A stretch of DNA of 8,228 nucleotides from an uncultured Alistipes sp. (GCA_904502075.1 CAJGDL010000077.1:1-8228), one strand, 5' to 3'. Counted from the first letter of the stretch, positions 1 to 7,042 are shown. Notes: generated by a model not told the origin, from the sequence alone. Translations and numbers: made by a program.

Positions 1-74
1 ACCGTGTCGGTGGGGTAGAGGATGATGCCTCCGGCGCGCAATACTTCAATACATTTGGTGATCTCTTTCTCCAT
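1..74 (-). CDS. Threonylcarbamoyl-AMP synthase (TsaC/Sua5/YrdC family), N-terminal fragment cut by the window edge
   Basis: Only the first 24 codons are present; the reading frame is open to base 1. The ATG is at 74-72. The peptide begins MEKEITKCIEVLRAGG and continues IILYPTDT, and the GG-I-I-hydrophobic-YPTDT block is the N-terminal signature of the Sua5/YciO/YrdC family. Family members make threonylcarbamoyl-AMP from threonine, bicarbonate and ATP, the first step of t6A formation at position 37 of ANN-decoding tRNAs. The start lies 6 bp after the stop of the VOC gene, so it is probably co-transcribed with it. No clear Shine-Dalgarno sequence is visible, as usual in Bacteroidota. The family call is firm for so short a piece. 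Which paralogue this is (essential TsaC or a YciO-like one) cannot be told from 24 residues, so no symbol is given. Confidence 0.8.
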   Translation of the reverse strand, partial: MEKEITKCIEVLRAGGIILYPTDT

Positions 75-80
75 GGTTGC

Positions 81-458
81 CTATTTTACCGGTAAAATTT
101 CGATCCAATAGTCGTCGGGGTCGTTGATGAAGTAGAGCCCCATGGCGTGGTTCTCGTAGCAGATCCATCCGTTTTCGCGGTGGAAGGCGCGGATCGCTTC
201 GTAGTCGCCTGCCACACGCATGCAGAGGTGGCTCTCGTTGTCGCCCAACTCATAGGCCCCCTCTTTGTCGCGGAGCCAGGTGAGCTCCAAACGGAACGAG
301 GTCTGTCCATCGCCTAAGTAGACCAAAATAAAGGAGCCGTCGGCCGCCTCCTTGCGGTTTACCTCCTTCAGCCCCAGGGCCTTTTCGTAGAATCGCATCG
401 ACCGCTCCAGGTCGGTGACGTTGATATTGAAATGGTCGAAATGTGCCTTAATTTCCAT
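81..458 (-). CDS. VOC-family protein, glyoxalase I-like (probable lactoylglutathione lyase-type metalloenzyme)
   Basis: This is a 125-residue single-domain protein of the vicinal oxygen chelate superfamily, close in length to bacterial glyoxalase I (about 135). It contains two beta-alpha-beta-beta-beta modules, residues 5-60 and 74-123. Aligned by eye to E. coli GloA, all four metal ligands are kept: H9 (FDHFNINV), E58 (FRLELTW), H77 (SHLCMRV) and E120 (YWIEILP). The motif DLERSMRFYEKALGLK matches the first helix of the family. Glyoxalase I isomerises the methylglyoxal-thiol hemithioacetal. Many Bacteroidota lack glutathione, so the true thiol or substrate is uncertain, and a different VOC reaction is possible. 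The ATG at 458 follows the CCA gene stop by 27 bp, and the stop is 6 bp before the TsaC start, placing it inside the minus-strand unit. No signal peptide is seen, so it should be cytoplasmic. The superfamily is certain; the reaction is inferred. Confidence 0.88.
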   Translation of the reverse strand: MEIKAHFDHFNINVTDLERSMRFYEKALGLKEVNRKEAADGSFILVYLGDGQTSFRLELTWLRDKEGAYELGDNESHLCMRVAGDYEAIRAFHRENGWICYENHAMGLYFINDPDDYWIEILPVK

Positions 459-485
459 CTTTTCAGTTTTTTGAATTGCTAATCT

Positions 486-1892
486 CTAACTCTTCTTGAG
501 CCCTCGCTCGGCGGCCAGCTTTTCCATCAGGGCGTAGGCTTCGTCGTAGTCGTTGCGGATCTCGCCCTCCAGGATCGCCTCCTTGATCACCTCCTTGATC
601 TCGCCGATGAGCGAGCAGGGGGGGATGCCGTAGGTCTGCATGATGATTTCGCCCGTGATCGGGGGCTGGAAGTTGCGCACGCGGTCGCGCTCCTCGAGGT
701 CTTTCATCTTGGCGCGCACCAACTCGAAATTTTTGAGGTAGCGCTTCACCTTGGCATCAATCCCCGAGGTGATGTCGGCCTCGCAGAGGATCATCAGCTG
801 CTCCACATCGTCGCCTGCCTCGAAGAGCAGGCGTCTGACGGCCGAGTCGGTGACCTGATCCTCCGAGAGGATGATGGGTCTTAGGTGCAGGAAGACGAGT
901 TTTTGGACAAATTTCATGTGCTCGTTGAGCGGGAGTTTCAGTGCGCGGAAGATTCCGGGTACCATCTTCGAGCCGGCCACCTCGTGGCCGTGGAACGAGA
1001 AGCCGATCTTCGGGTCGTAGCCCTTGCATTGGGGCTTGGCGATGTCGTGCAGCACGGCGGCCCACCTAAGCCACAGGTCGTCGGATCGCTTGGCCACATT
1101 GTCCAACACCTTGAGCGTGTGTTCGAAGTTGTCTTTGTGGGCGTGTTGTCCGCGCTTCTCGACCCCCTTCAGGCGGTGCATTTCGGGGAAGATCAACTCC
1201 AAAAGGCCCGTCAGCTCCAAAAGTTCGAAGCCGATCGAGGGGCGGGGCGAGAGGACGATTTTATTCAGTTCGGTGGCGATCCTTTCGCGCGAGACGATGC
1301 GGATGCGCTCGCGGTTGCGACGAATCGCCTCAAAGGTCTCGTCCTCGATGTCGAATCCCAGTTGGGTGGCAAAGCGGATGGCGCGCATCATGCGCAGGGG
1401 GTCGTCCGAGAAGGTGATGTCGGGGTCGCAGGGGGTGCGGATGATGCAATCCTCCATGTCGTACATCCCTTCGAAGGGGTCGACCAACTCTCCGAAGCGG
1501 GCTTCGTTGAGGCACCAGGCCAGGGCGTTGATCGTAAAATCGCGGCGGAGTTGGTCGTCGTGGAGCGTTCCGGCTTCGACGATCGGCTTGCGCGAATCCT
1601 GCGTGTAGCTCTCCTTGCGGGCTCCGACAAACTCCACCTCTACCCCCTCGGCACGCAGCATCGCGGTACCGAAGGTCTTGAAGACCGAGACGCGTGTCTT
1701 GAGTTCGCGCCCCAAGGCCTCGGCCAGTTCGATCCCGCTACCCACGACCACCACATCAATATCGGTCGAGGGACGGTGCAGGTAGTAATCGCGCACATAG
1801 CCTCCCACCACATAGGCTTCTACCCCCATGCGGTCGGCAAGGGCTCCGATTTGGTGGAAGATTTTTCGGTTGAGGGCTTTGATCTCGCTCAT
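486..1892 (-). CDS. cca: CCA-adding tRNA nucleotidyltransferase with HD domain
   Basis: This is a class II nucleotidyltransferase that adds or repairs the 3' CCA end of tRNAs. I prefer the ATG at 1892 (468 residues). The frame also opens with a TTG at 1904 directly abutting the pdxJ stop, which would add four residues (MQRP). Numbering from the ATG, the head carries the VGGYVRD motif at 29-35 and the catalytic pair in STDIDVVVVG (D44, D46). A QLRRDFTINAL block follows at about 114-124. DDPLRMMRAIRF, about 163-174, matches the EDxxR base-selection motif with Asp in place of Glu. An HD phosphohydrolase domain follows: H258, the HD pair at 282-283 in VLHDIAKP, and histidines 301 and 303. The C-terminal block (ITGEIIMQTYGI to LEGEIRNDYDEAYALM) is the usual tail of bacterial CCA enzymes. 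A poly(A) polymerase role is the main alternative, less likely given the tail. It sits 12 bp after pdxJ. Confidence 0.93.
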   Translation of the reverse strand: MSEIKALNRKIFHQIGALADRMGVEAYVVGGYVRDYYLHRPSTDIDVVVVGSGIELAEALGRELKTRVSVFKTFGTAMLRAEGVEVEFVGARKESYTQDSRKPIVEAGTLHDDQLRRDFTINALAWCLNEARFGELVDPFEGMYDMEDCIIRTPCDPDITFSDDPLRMMRAIRFATQLGFDIEDETFEAIRRNRERIRIVSRERIATELNKIVLSPRPSIGFELLELTGLLELIFPEMHRLKGVEKRGQHAHKDNFEHTLKVLDNVAKRSDDLWLRWAAVLHDIAKPQCKGYDPKIGFSFHGHEVAGSKMVPGIFRALKLPLNEHMKFVQKLVFLHLRPIILSEDQVTDSAVRRLLFEAGDDVEQLMILCEADITSGIDAKVKRYLKNFELVRAKMKDLEERDRVRNFQPPITGEIIMQTYGIPPCSLIGEIKEVIKEAILEGEIRNDYDEAYALMEKLAAERGLKKS

Positions 1893-1904
1893 CGGCCTCT
1901 GCAA

Positions 1905-2621
1905 TTATTTGACAAGGCACTTTTGGTAGCGGGCCACGGTCTCCTCCAGTCCGAGGTAGAGGGCGTCGCTGATCAGGGCGTGGCCGATCGAGACCTCATC
2001 GAGCCAGGGAATGCGCTTCGAGAAGTAGGCCAGGTTCTCCAAATCCAGGTCGTGACCGGCATTGAGCCCCAAGCCGCAGTCGCGGGCCGCCTCGGCTGCC
2101 CAGAGATAGGGGGCGATGGCTGCTTCACGATCCGTGGCGTAGTTTCGGGCATAGGCCTCGGTGTAGAGCTCCACGCGGTCGGCACCACACGCAACGGCCC
2201 CGCGTACCATCTCGGGATCGGGATCCACGAAGATCGAGACACGGATTCCCTTTTCGTGGAAGCGGTCGGCCACCTCCTTCAGGAAGTCGCGGTGGCGCAG
2301 CGTGTCCCAGCCGGCATTCGAGGTGAGGACATCGGGTCCGTCGGGAACCAGGGTTACCTGGGCGGGGCAGGCTTCGAGTACCAACTCAACGAACGAAGGG
2401 ATGGGATTCCCCTCGATGTTGAATTCGGTCGACAGACGAGGCTTCAGTTCGCGCACATCCGCATAGCGAATGTGTCGCTGGTCGGGTCGCGGATGAACCG
2501 TGATGCCGTCTGCGCCGAAACGCTCGATATCGAGGGCCGCCTGAAGGACATTCGGGCGATTGCCGCCGCGCGAGTTGCGTACTACGGCAATTTTATTGAT
2601 GTTTACACTTAATTTCGTCAT
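1905..2621 (-). CDS. pdxJ: Pyridoxine 5'-phosphate synthase PdxJ
   Basis: PdxJ closes the ring of vitamin B6 in the DXP-dependent pathway, condensing 3-amino-2-oxopropyl phosphate with 1-deoxy-xylulose 5-phosphate to pyridoxine 5'-phosphate in the cytoplasm. The 238-residue product has the family's usual length and TIM-barrel signatures: SVNINKIAVVRNSRGG at 5-20, GADGITVHPRPDQRHI at 36-51, FNIEGNP at 67-73, RVSIFVDPDPE at 127-137, a VELYTE strand at 150-155 and LNAGHDLDLENL at 186-197. The catalytic residues known from E. coli (H45, E72, H193) correspond to H43, E70 and H190. The ATG at 2621 gives the correct N-terminus. It is preceded by AT-rich sequence without a Shine-Dalgarno. It is the first gene of the minus-strand unit, divergent from nadK across 50 bp, and the CCA gene follows 12 bp after its TAA. 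Nothing in the protein looks abnormal. Confidence 0.97.
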   Translation of the reverse strand: MTKLSVNINKIAVVRNSRGGNRPNVLQAALDIERFGADGITVHPRPDQRHIRYADVRELKPRLSTEFNIEGNPIPSFVELVLEACPAQVTLVPDGPDVLTSNAGWDTLRHRDFLKEVADRFHEKGIRVSIFVDPDPEMVRGAVACGADRVELYTEAYARNYATDREAAIAPYLWAAEAARDCGLGLNAGHDLDLENLAYFSKRIPWLDEVSIGHALISDALYLGLEETVARYQKCLVK

Positions 2622-2629
2622 AAAATCAT

Positions 2630-2637
2630 TATATTTG
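2630..2637 (+). promoter_or_regulatory. Candidate -7 box of the nadK promoter (Bacteroidota TAnnTTTG type)
   Basis: TATATTTG is an exact match to the TAnnTTTG -7 element of Bacteroidota primary sigma promoters. Transcription would start in the low 2640s, leaving a leader of roughly 25-30 nt before the nadK ATG at 2672. I see no TTTG -33 box at the usual 19-21 bp spacing; the nearest similar tetramer is TTTA at 2602-2605, 24 bp away and inside pdxJ. The box is only 8 bp from the pdxJ start codon on the other strand. Confidence 0.6.
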
Positions 2638-2640
2638 CGG

Positions 2641-2648
2641 TAAAGTTA
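2641..2648 (-). promoter_or_regulatory. Weak candidate -7 box for the pdxJ-cca unit
   Basis: On the minus strand this reads TAACTTTA, one mismatch from TAnnTTTG. It lies about 20 bp upstream of the pdxJ ATG, so the leader would be very short. No -33 TTTG sits at proper spacing; the closest ones are about 11 bp away or less. It is offered only because some promoter is expected in this 50 bp spacer or inside nadK. Confidence 0.25.
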
Positions 2649-2671
2649 CAAAAATTTTGCAAACGGCAACG

Positions 2672-3580
2672 ATGAAAATCCTACTTTTTTCACGCAAAGA
2701 TACCTTACACGACCCTTCGGAGCTCCGAAGAGTCGTCGATTCGATCCGGCGGCATGGCTTTGACTATGCCGTCAATGAGGAGTTTTCGGAGGTTTTGGCT
2801 TCGGTGCTCTCCACCCTCGGGGAGGGCGGACTATGCGCGGAGAGTTGCGCTGAAAAGCCGACTACCTATGCCGGGCGTTACGAGGGTTCGGCCGAGGCGT
2901 GTGTGATGGTCTGCCTGGGTGGCGACGGAACCTTGTTGGAGGGGGCGCGTCGCTTGGGTGGTGCCCCGATTCCGGTGGTGGGGATCAACTCGGGCCGCTT
3001 GGGTTTTCTCACGACGGTGGCCTCGGAGGGAATCGAGGAACTTTTTCAGCAAATAGCCGAGCAGGAGTTGCGTGTGGAGCCGCGCAGCCTGCTGGAGATT
3101 GAGGGTGAATTTTCGGGTGGCGAGCACGAGGAGCCGGCCCTGAACGAGATTGCTATACAGCGTCGCGGGGCGGGGATGATCTCGGTGGAGGCCTATGTCG
3201 ACGGACAGATGGTGGCCACCTATCATGGCGATGGCGTATTACTCTCTACCCCAACGGGTTCCACGGCCTACTCGCTGAGTGCGGGAGGCCCTGTGGTGGC
3301 CCCTTCGTGTGCCTGTTTCATCCTCTCACCGCTGGCCCCGCACAACCTGACGATGCGCCCGGTGGTGATTCCCGATTCGAGTGTCGTCTCGCTGCGTCTG
3401 CATGCTCGTGACGAGGGGGCGATCCTCTCGCTCGACAACCGTACCTACCGCTTGCGAGAGGGGGCGGAGTTGCAGATTCGCAAAGCCGCGCAGCACATTT
3501 TTTTGGGGGTGCCACGCAATAACTCTTTCTACGATACGTTACGAAAAAAATTGCTTTGGGGCGTGGATGTGAGGAGTTAG
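2672..3580 (+). CDS. nadK: NAD kinase
   Basis: NadK phosphorylates NAD to NADP, the only route to NADP in most bacteria, in the cytoplasm. From the ATG at 2672 the product has 302 residues, near the usual 290-300. A TTG at 2657 in the same frame would add five residues (MQTAT), but the ATG gives the typical short strand MKILLFSRKD and leaves room for a leader. The hallmark GGDGTLL is at 83-89 with catalytic Asp85. NSGRLGFLTT follows, then an LNEIAIQRR segment with the NE motif. YHGDGVLLSTPTGSTAYSLS leads into AGGP, with TPTGSTAY at about 193-200, and LAPHNLTMRPVVIP forms the end of the second domain. The stretch between the first strand-helix unit and GGDG (about 40-78) is variable and poorly conserved, as is normal for the family. 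It is divergent from pdxJ, and a separate promoter precedes the next gene, so it may be transcribed alone. Confidence 0.96.
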   Translation: MKILLFSRKDTLHDPSELRRVVDSIRRHGFDYAVNEEFSEVLASVLSTLGEGGLCAESCAEKPTTYAGRYEGSAEACVMVCLGGDGTLLEGARRLGGAPIPVVGINSGRLGFLTTVASEGIEELFQQIAEQELRVEPRSLLEIEGEFSGGEHEEPALNEIAIQRRGAGMISVEAYVDGQMVATYHGDGVLLSTPTGSTAYSLSAGGPVVAPSCACFILSPLAPHNLTMRPVVIPDSSVVSLRLHARDEGAILSLDNRTYRLREGAELQIRKAAQHIFLGVPRNNSFYDTLRKKLLWGVDVRS

Positions 3581-3611
3581 AAGTGAGTAGGAGGTTGTGG
3601 TTCGGAATTTT

Positions 3612-3654
3612 GCTTACGCACCGGAATGCCCTCGGGGAATATTCGCGCATAAGC
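3612..3654 (+). terminator. Possible imperfect terminator hairpin after nadK
   Basis: About 30 bp after the nadK stop, GCTTA-CGC (3612-3619) can pair with GCG-CA-TAAGC (3645-3654) with a two-base bulge. A nested GAAT/ATTC pair and a short CCC/GGG pair lie inside. The next bases are CTAATTTTGAATTTT, T-rich but interrupted. The stem is broken and the tail is not a clean U-tract, so this is a weak call; it would fit a separate nadK transcript. Confidence 0.28.
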
Positions 3655-3658
3655 CTAA

Positions 3659-3693
3659 TTTTGAATTTTGAATTTTGAATTTTGCATTTTGAA
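3659..3693 (+). repeat. Five-copy TTTTGAA heptamer tandem repeat
   Basis: Five head-to-tail 7 bp units fill 3659-3693. Units 1, 2, 3 and 5 are exactly TTTTGAA; unit 4 is TTTTGCA. A partial sixth unit, TTAAAAT, follows. Every unit contains a TTTG tetramer. The fourth unit places TTTG at 3681-3684, at good -33 spacing from the uppS -7 box. The array lies wholly in the nadK-uppS spacer and shows no coding signal. Confidence 0.85.
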
Positions 3694-3712
3694 TTAAAAT
3701 AACCTATATTTG
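3681..3712 (+). promoter_or_regulatory. Promoter of the uppS-bamA-ompH unit (TTTG - N20 - TATATTTG)
   Basis: The -33 element TTTG at 3681-3684 is followed by 20 bp and then TATATTTG at 3705-3712, an exact TAnnTTTG -7 box followed by CACC. This is the best Bacteroidota-type promoter in the window. Transcription should start near 3718-3720, giving a leader of only about 15 nt before the uppS ATG at 3733. The leader carries AAGGAAAA just ahead of the ATG, an A-rich initiation region with a weak Shine-Dalgarno resemblance. Confidence 0.75.
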
Positions 3713-3732
3713 CACCTTAATATTAAGGAAAA

Positions 3733-4461
3733 ATGAGCGTAGAGAAGAAGATCCCGCGTCATGTAGCGATCATCATGGATGGAAACGGCCGTTGGGCCGA
3801 GAACCGTGGTGAGGAGCGTTATGTCGGTCATATGCAGGGTGTTGAGTCGGTTCGCCGTGTGGTGAAGGCTGCCGTGAAAAACGGTGTGGAGTATTTGACT
3901 CTCTATGCCTTTTCGACTGAAAATTGGGGCCGTCCTGCCGAGGAGGTGTCGGCCTTGATGGAGATCCTCTGCCGCAGCATCATCGACGAAACCCCCGAAT
4001 TGAAGAGGCAGGGGGTGCGTGTTCGCATGATCGGAGATCGCAGCCGTTTCTCGGAGAAGGTGCAGCAACACCTGGCTCTGATCGAACAGGAGACCTCAAC
4101 CGAAGAGAAACTTACGCTCATTTTGGCCCTAAATTACTCCTCGCGTAGCGAATTGGTGCGGGCCACGCAACTTTTGGCCGAGCGTGTGGCGCGTGGTGAA
4201 CTGCAGCCCGGAGAGATTGACGAGAAGGCGGTGTCGGAGTCGCTTTATACCCATTTTTGTCCCGATCCCGACCTGATCATTCGCACGAGCGGGGAGTGTC
4301 GTCTGAGCAATTTCTTGCTTTGGCAGGCCTCCTATTCGGAGTTCTACTTCCCCGAGGTCTTGTGGCCTGACTTTACGGAGCAGGAGTTTGAGCGAGCCTT
4401 GGAGGTTTATGCCGGGCGAGATCGCCGTTTCGGGCTGGTAAAAACGGAGTCAAAGAAATAG
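3733..4461 (+). CDS. uppS: Isoprenyl transferase, undecaprenyl diphosphate synthase
   Basis: UppS extends farnesyl diphosphate with eight cis-isopentenyl units to undecaprenyl diphosphate, the lipid carrier for peptidoglycan and surface glycans, acting at the inner face of the cytoplasmic membrane. The 242-residue protein has the family's normal length. VAIIMDGNGRWA at 11-22 holds the catalytic Asp16, and GHMQG holds His33. The TLYAFSTENWGRP segment follows, and IIRTSGECRLSNFLLWQ carries Arg184 and Arg190, with Glu203 in SEFYF. These match E. coli D26, H43, R194, R200 and E213 with a constant offset of ten. Position 189 is Cys, where other family members I recall have Gln or His; it is not catalytic. 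The C-terminal WPDFTEQEFERAL and RDRRFG blocks are typical. It has its own promoter, and bamA starts 14 bp after the TAG, so the two are surely co-transcribed. Confidence 0.97.
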   Translation: MSVEKKIPRHVAIIMDGNGRWAENRGEERYVGHMQGVESVRRVVKAAVKNGVEYLTLYAFSTENWGRPAEEVSALMEILCRSIIDETPELKRQGVRVRMIGDRSRFSEKVQQHLALIEQETSTEEKLTLILALNYSSRSELVRATQLLAERVARGELQPGEIDEKAVSESLYTHFCPDPDLIIRTSGECRLSNFLLWQASYSEFYFPEVLWPDFTEQEFERALEVYAGRDRRFGLVKTESKK

Positions 4462-4475
4462 AGAATCAAAGATCC

Positions 4476-7013
4476 ATGAGGTTTTTTAAAACAATAACGG
4501 TTTTGGTGTTGCTCCTCTGTACGGTGCCCCTTGTTCGGGCGCAGCAGAGCGAGGAGCAGTTGCCGGCCGACACGACACAGGTGGCCTTCCCGGAGGATGC
4601 TCCGGTGTTGAAGTCGACAACGGCCCCCAAACTCTACTACATTCGCAAGGTGAATGTCCACGGGGTCAAGTACCTGAACCACGACCTGATTCGAGCATCG
4701 GCGGGCTTGGTGCCGGGGGATTCGCTCTACTTGCCGGGCAGCTACATCTCGAATGCCATCACGCGCCTGTGGAATCAGCGTTACTATGCCGATGTGAAGG
4801 TGGGTGCCACGATTTTGGGCGACAGTGTCGATTTGGAACTCTTCCTCGAGGAGCGTCCGCTGGTAAACAGCTGGAATTTTGAGGGGGTGTCGAAGAGTAA
4901 GCAGAAGGATCTTTTGGAGAAGCTGAAGTTGCGTCGTGGTACGGAACTCTCGGACTATGTGATCGACAAGAATAAGAAACTCATCAAGGCCCATTTTGCC
5001 GAGAAGGGTTTTCGTAATACGGAGGTGGATGTGCGCATTGAGAACGATTCGGCGCGAGTTCGTGCGGTGAATGTCACCTTCGAGATCGACAAGAAGGAGC
5101 GCGTAAAGATCGGTCGTATCACCTTCTCGGGCAACGAATCCTTCCCGGAGAAGCGTCTGCGTCGCACCTTCAAGAAGACCCACCAGAAGAGCATCAATAT
5201 CTTCCACGGAACCAAGTTCAACGAGAAGGAGTTTGAGGAGGACAAGGAGCTCTTGTTGGACTTCTATAACTCGAAGGGCTACCGCAACGCCACGATCCTT
5301 GATGACTCGCTCTATGTGATCAACGAAAAACGCATCGGACTGCATGTCGATCTGATCGAGGGCAACAAGTTCTATATCCGTAATGTTTCGTGGCTTGGAA
5401 ACTCGGTCTATACGACCGAACACCTGGAGCGCATCTTTAGTGTGCAGAAGGGCGATGTCTACGACAAGAAGTCGATGCACAAACGATTGGGTATCGGCAA
5501 GGAGACCAATCCCGACGAGCTTTCGGTCTCGACCCTCTACCAAAACCAGGGTTACTTGATGTCGCAGATCGACCCCGATGAGGAGGTAATCGGTCCCGAT
5601 TCAATCGACTTGACAATCAAAATTTTTGAGGGAAAGCAGTTTACTATCAACGAGGTAGGTATCTCGGGTAATATGCGTGTCGATGATGAGGTGATTCGCC
5701 GTGAGATCTATACCCGTCCGGGAGAGTTGTACGACCGCTCGATGTTGATGCAGACCATCCGCACGCTCAACGCCATGGGCCACTTCAACCCCGAGGCCAT
5801 CATGCCCGACATCAAGCCCGTGTCGAACAACTTGGTGAACATCAATTGGCCCCTCGAGGAGCAGGCCAGCGACCAGTTTAATGTGGCCGGTGGTTGGGGT
5901 TCCGGTACCTTTGTGGGATCGGTCGGCATCACGCTTAACAACCTCTCGGTGCGCAACTTCTTCAAGAAGGGGGCTTGGCGACCCTACCCGATGGGACAGA
6001 ATCAACGCCTCTCGATCTCGGCTCAGACCAACGGTACCTACTATAAGGCTGTTTCGGCCAGCTTCACCGACCCCTGGTTGGGTGGCCGCAAGCCCAATTC
6101 GTTCACCATCTCGGCCTATTGGTCGGAACAGAACGATGCCTACTACATTTGGCAGAATGCGACGCGCCACTTCCGTTCGACGGGTGTTGCTGTTGGTTTG
6201 GGTACGCGCCTTGCTTGGCCCGACCCCTACTTCACCTTCTATGGCGAGTTGGGCTACCAGCGTTACGACCTGAAGGATTGGTCTTCGTTTGTGATGTCGA
6301 ATGGTACCTCCAACACCCTCTCGCTGAAGCTCGTCTTCGCGCGTAGTTCGGTGGATCAGCCCACCTACCCGCGTCGAGGCTCCGATTTCAGCATCTCGGT
6401 ACAGCTCACCCCGCCCTTCTCGTTGTGGGACGGAAAGAACTACGAGGATCAGACGATGTCCGATACGGAGCGTTACAAGTGGATCGAGTTCCACAAGTGG
6501 CAGCTCAAGGCGCAGTGGTTCCTGCCATTGACCAACGACCAGAAATTGGTCTTGATGACCAAGGCCGAGATGGGTTACCTGGGTAACTACAACAAACACA
6601 AACTCTCGCCCTTCGAGCGTTTCCAGGTCGGAGGCGATGGTATGTCGGGCTATAATATCTACGGTATCGATGTGATTGCCATGCGCGGTTATGAGGACGG
6701 AGCCCTCGATCCCGTGGGCGACTACTACTCGAACGCCTATAATAAATATACGGTGGAGCTTCGCTACCCGATCATTCTGAAGCCCTCTTCGCAGATCTAT
6801 GTGCTGGGCTTTCTTGAGGGGGGTAACGGCTTCGAGTCGTGGCGCAAGTTCTCCCCCTTCAACATCAAGCGTTCGGCCGGTTTCGGTGTCCGCCTCTACC
6901 TCCCGGTAGTGGGTATGCTGGGTATTGATTGGGGTTACGGATTCGATCCGGCCAACGGAAAAACCCAGAAGAGTGGTAGCCAGTTCCACTTCGTTCTTGG
7001 ACAGCAGTTCTAA
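4476..7013 (+). CDS. bamA: Outer membrane protein assembly factor BamA (Omp85 family)
   Basis: BamA is the central outer-membrane component that folds and inserts beta-barrel proteins. The 845-residue precursor begins with a signal peptide, MRFFKTITVLVLLLCTVPLV followed by RA, probably cleaved after Ala22. Five POTRA domains can be placed from their repeated strand pattern: about 54-128, 129-209, 210-298 (ITFSGN), 299-387 (VSWLGN) and 388-465 (VGISGN). The remainder, about 466-845, is the 16-strand barrel. The conserved L6 loop motif (V/I)RG(F/Y) appears as MRGY at 736-739, and the chain ends FHFVLGQQF with a terminal aromatic residue, as expected for the beta-signal. FNVAGGWGSGTFVGSVGI and FTDPWLGGRKPNSFTISAYW are typical barrel-start strands. 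The ATG at 4476 is fixed by the signal peptide. Downstream come two Skp-like chaperones, the classic BamA partners. I see no truncation or frameshift. Confidence 0.96.
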   Translation: MRFFKTITVLVLLLCTVPLVRAQQSEEQLPADTTQVAFPEDAPVLKSTTAPKLYYIRKVNVHGVKYLNHDLIRASAGLVPGDSLYLPGSYISNAITRLWNQRYYADVKVGATILGDSVDLELFLEERPLVNSWNFEGVSKSKQKDLLEKLKLRRGTELSDYVIDKNKKLIKAHFAEKGFRNTEVDVRIENDSARVRAVNVTFEIDKKERVKIGRITFSGNESFPEKRLRRTFKKTHQKSINIFHGTKFNEKEFEEDKELLLDFYNSKGYRNATILDDSLYVINEKRIGLHVDLIEGNKFYIRNVSWLGNSVYTTEHLERIFSVQKGDVYDKKSMHKRLGIGKETNPDELSVSTLYQNQGYLMSQIDPDEEVIGPDSIDLTIKIFEGKQFTINEVGISGNMRVDDEVIRREIYTRPGELYDRSMLMQTIRTLNAMGHFNPEAIMPDIKPVSNNLVNINWPLEEQASDQFNVAGGWGSGTFVGSVGITLNNLSVRNFFKKGAWRPYPMGQNQRLSISAQTNGTYYKAVSASFTDPWLGGRKPNSFTISAYWSEQNDAYYIWQNATRHFRSTGVAVGLGTRLAWPDPYFTFYGELGYQRYDLKDWSSFVMSNGTSNTLSLKLVFARSSVDQPTYPRRGSDFSISVQLTPPFSLWDGKNYEDQTMSDTERYKWIEFHKWQLKAQWFLPLTNDQKLVLMTKAEMGYLGNYNKHKLSPFERFQVGGDGMSGYNIYGIDVIAMRGYEDGALDPVGDYYSNAYNKYTVELRYPIILKPSSQIYVLGFLEGGNGFESWRKFSPFNIKRSAGFGVRLYLPVVGMLGIDWGYGFDPANGKTQKSGSQFHFVLGQQF

Positions 7014-7021
7014 CTTTTTTT

Positions 7022-7042
7022 CGATGCGTTGTGTGCGCATTG
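7022..7042. other. Small inverted repeat in the bamA-ompH spacer
   Basis: CGATGCG (7022-7028) pairs with CGCATTG (7036-7042) around a 7-base loop, seven pairs with one G-T. A run of T (7015-7021) lies before the stem rather than after it, so it does not look like a standard intrinsic terminator on either strand. It could be a processing or stability element at the bamA 3' end, or chance. Confidence 0.3.

Noticed and set aside
1893..1904. TTG start for the CCA gene, adjoining the pdxJ stop
   Set aside because: The in-frame ATG at 1892 is four codons later, loses nothing conserved, and is the more usual start codon; the TTG remains a minor alternative.
885..2612. A 575-codon open frame on the plus strand opposite cca and pdxJ
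   Set aside because: Its codons are exactly in register with the codons of both minus-strand genes, so it is open only because TTA, CTA and TCA codons are avoided there. Both sense genes have full catalytic motifs, and the antisense product has no recognisable domain.
2657..2671. TTG start for nadK adding MQTAT
   Set aside because: The ATG at 2672 gives the normal N-terminal strand and leaves a sensible leader after the -7 box at 2630-2637.
3659..3693. Heptamer array considered as part of a CRISPR array or an insertion-sequence end
   Set aside because: Units are 7 bp with no spacers, there is no inverted terminal repeat or transposase nearby, and the context is a promoter.
4407..5543. A 378-codon open frame on the minus strand across the uppS-bamA junction
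   Set aside because: It is again in antisense register with bamA and crosses two certain genes. Its product is a low-information string of L, V, R, H and D typical of a shadow frame.
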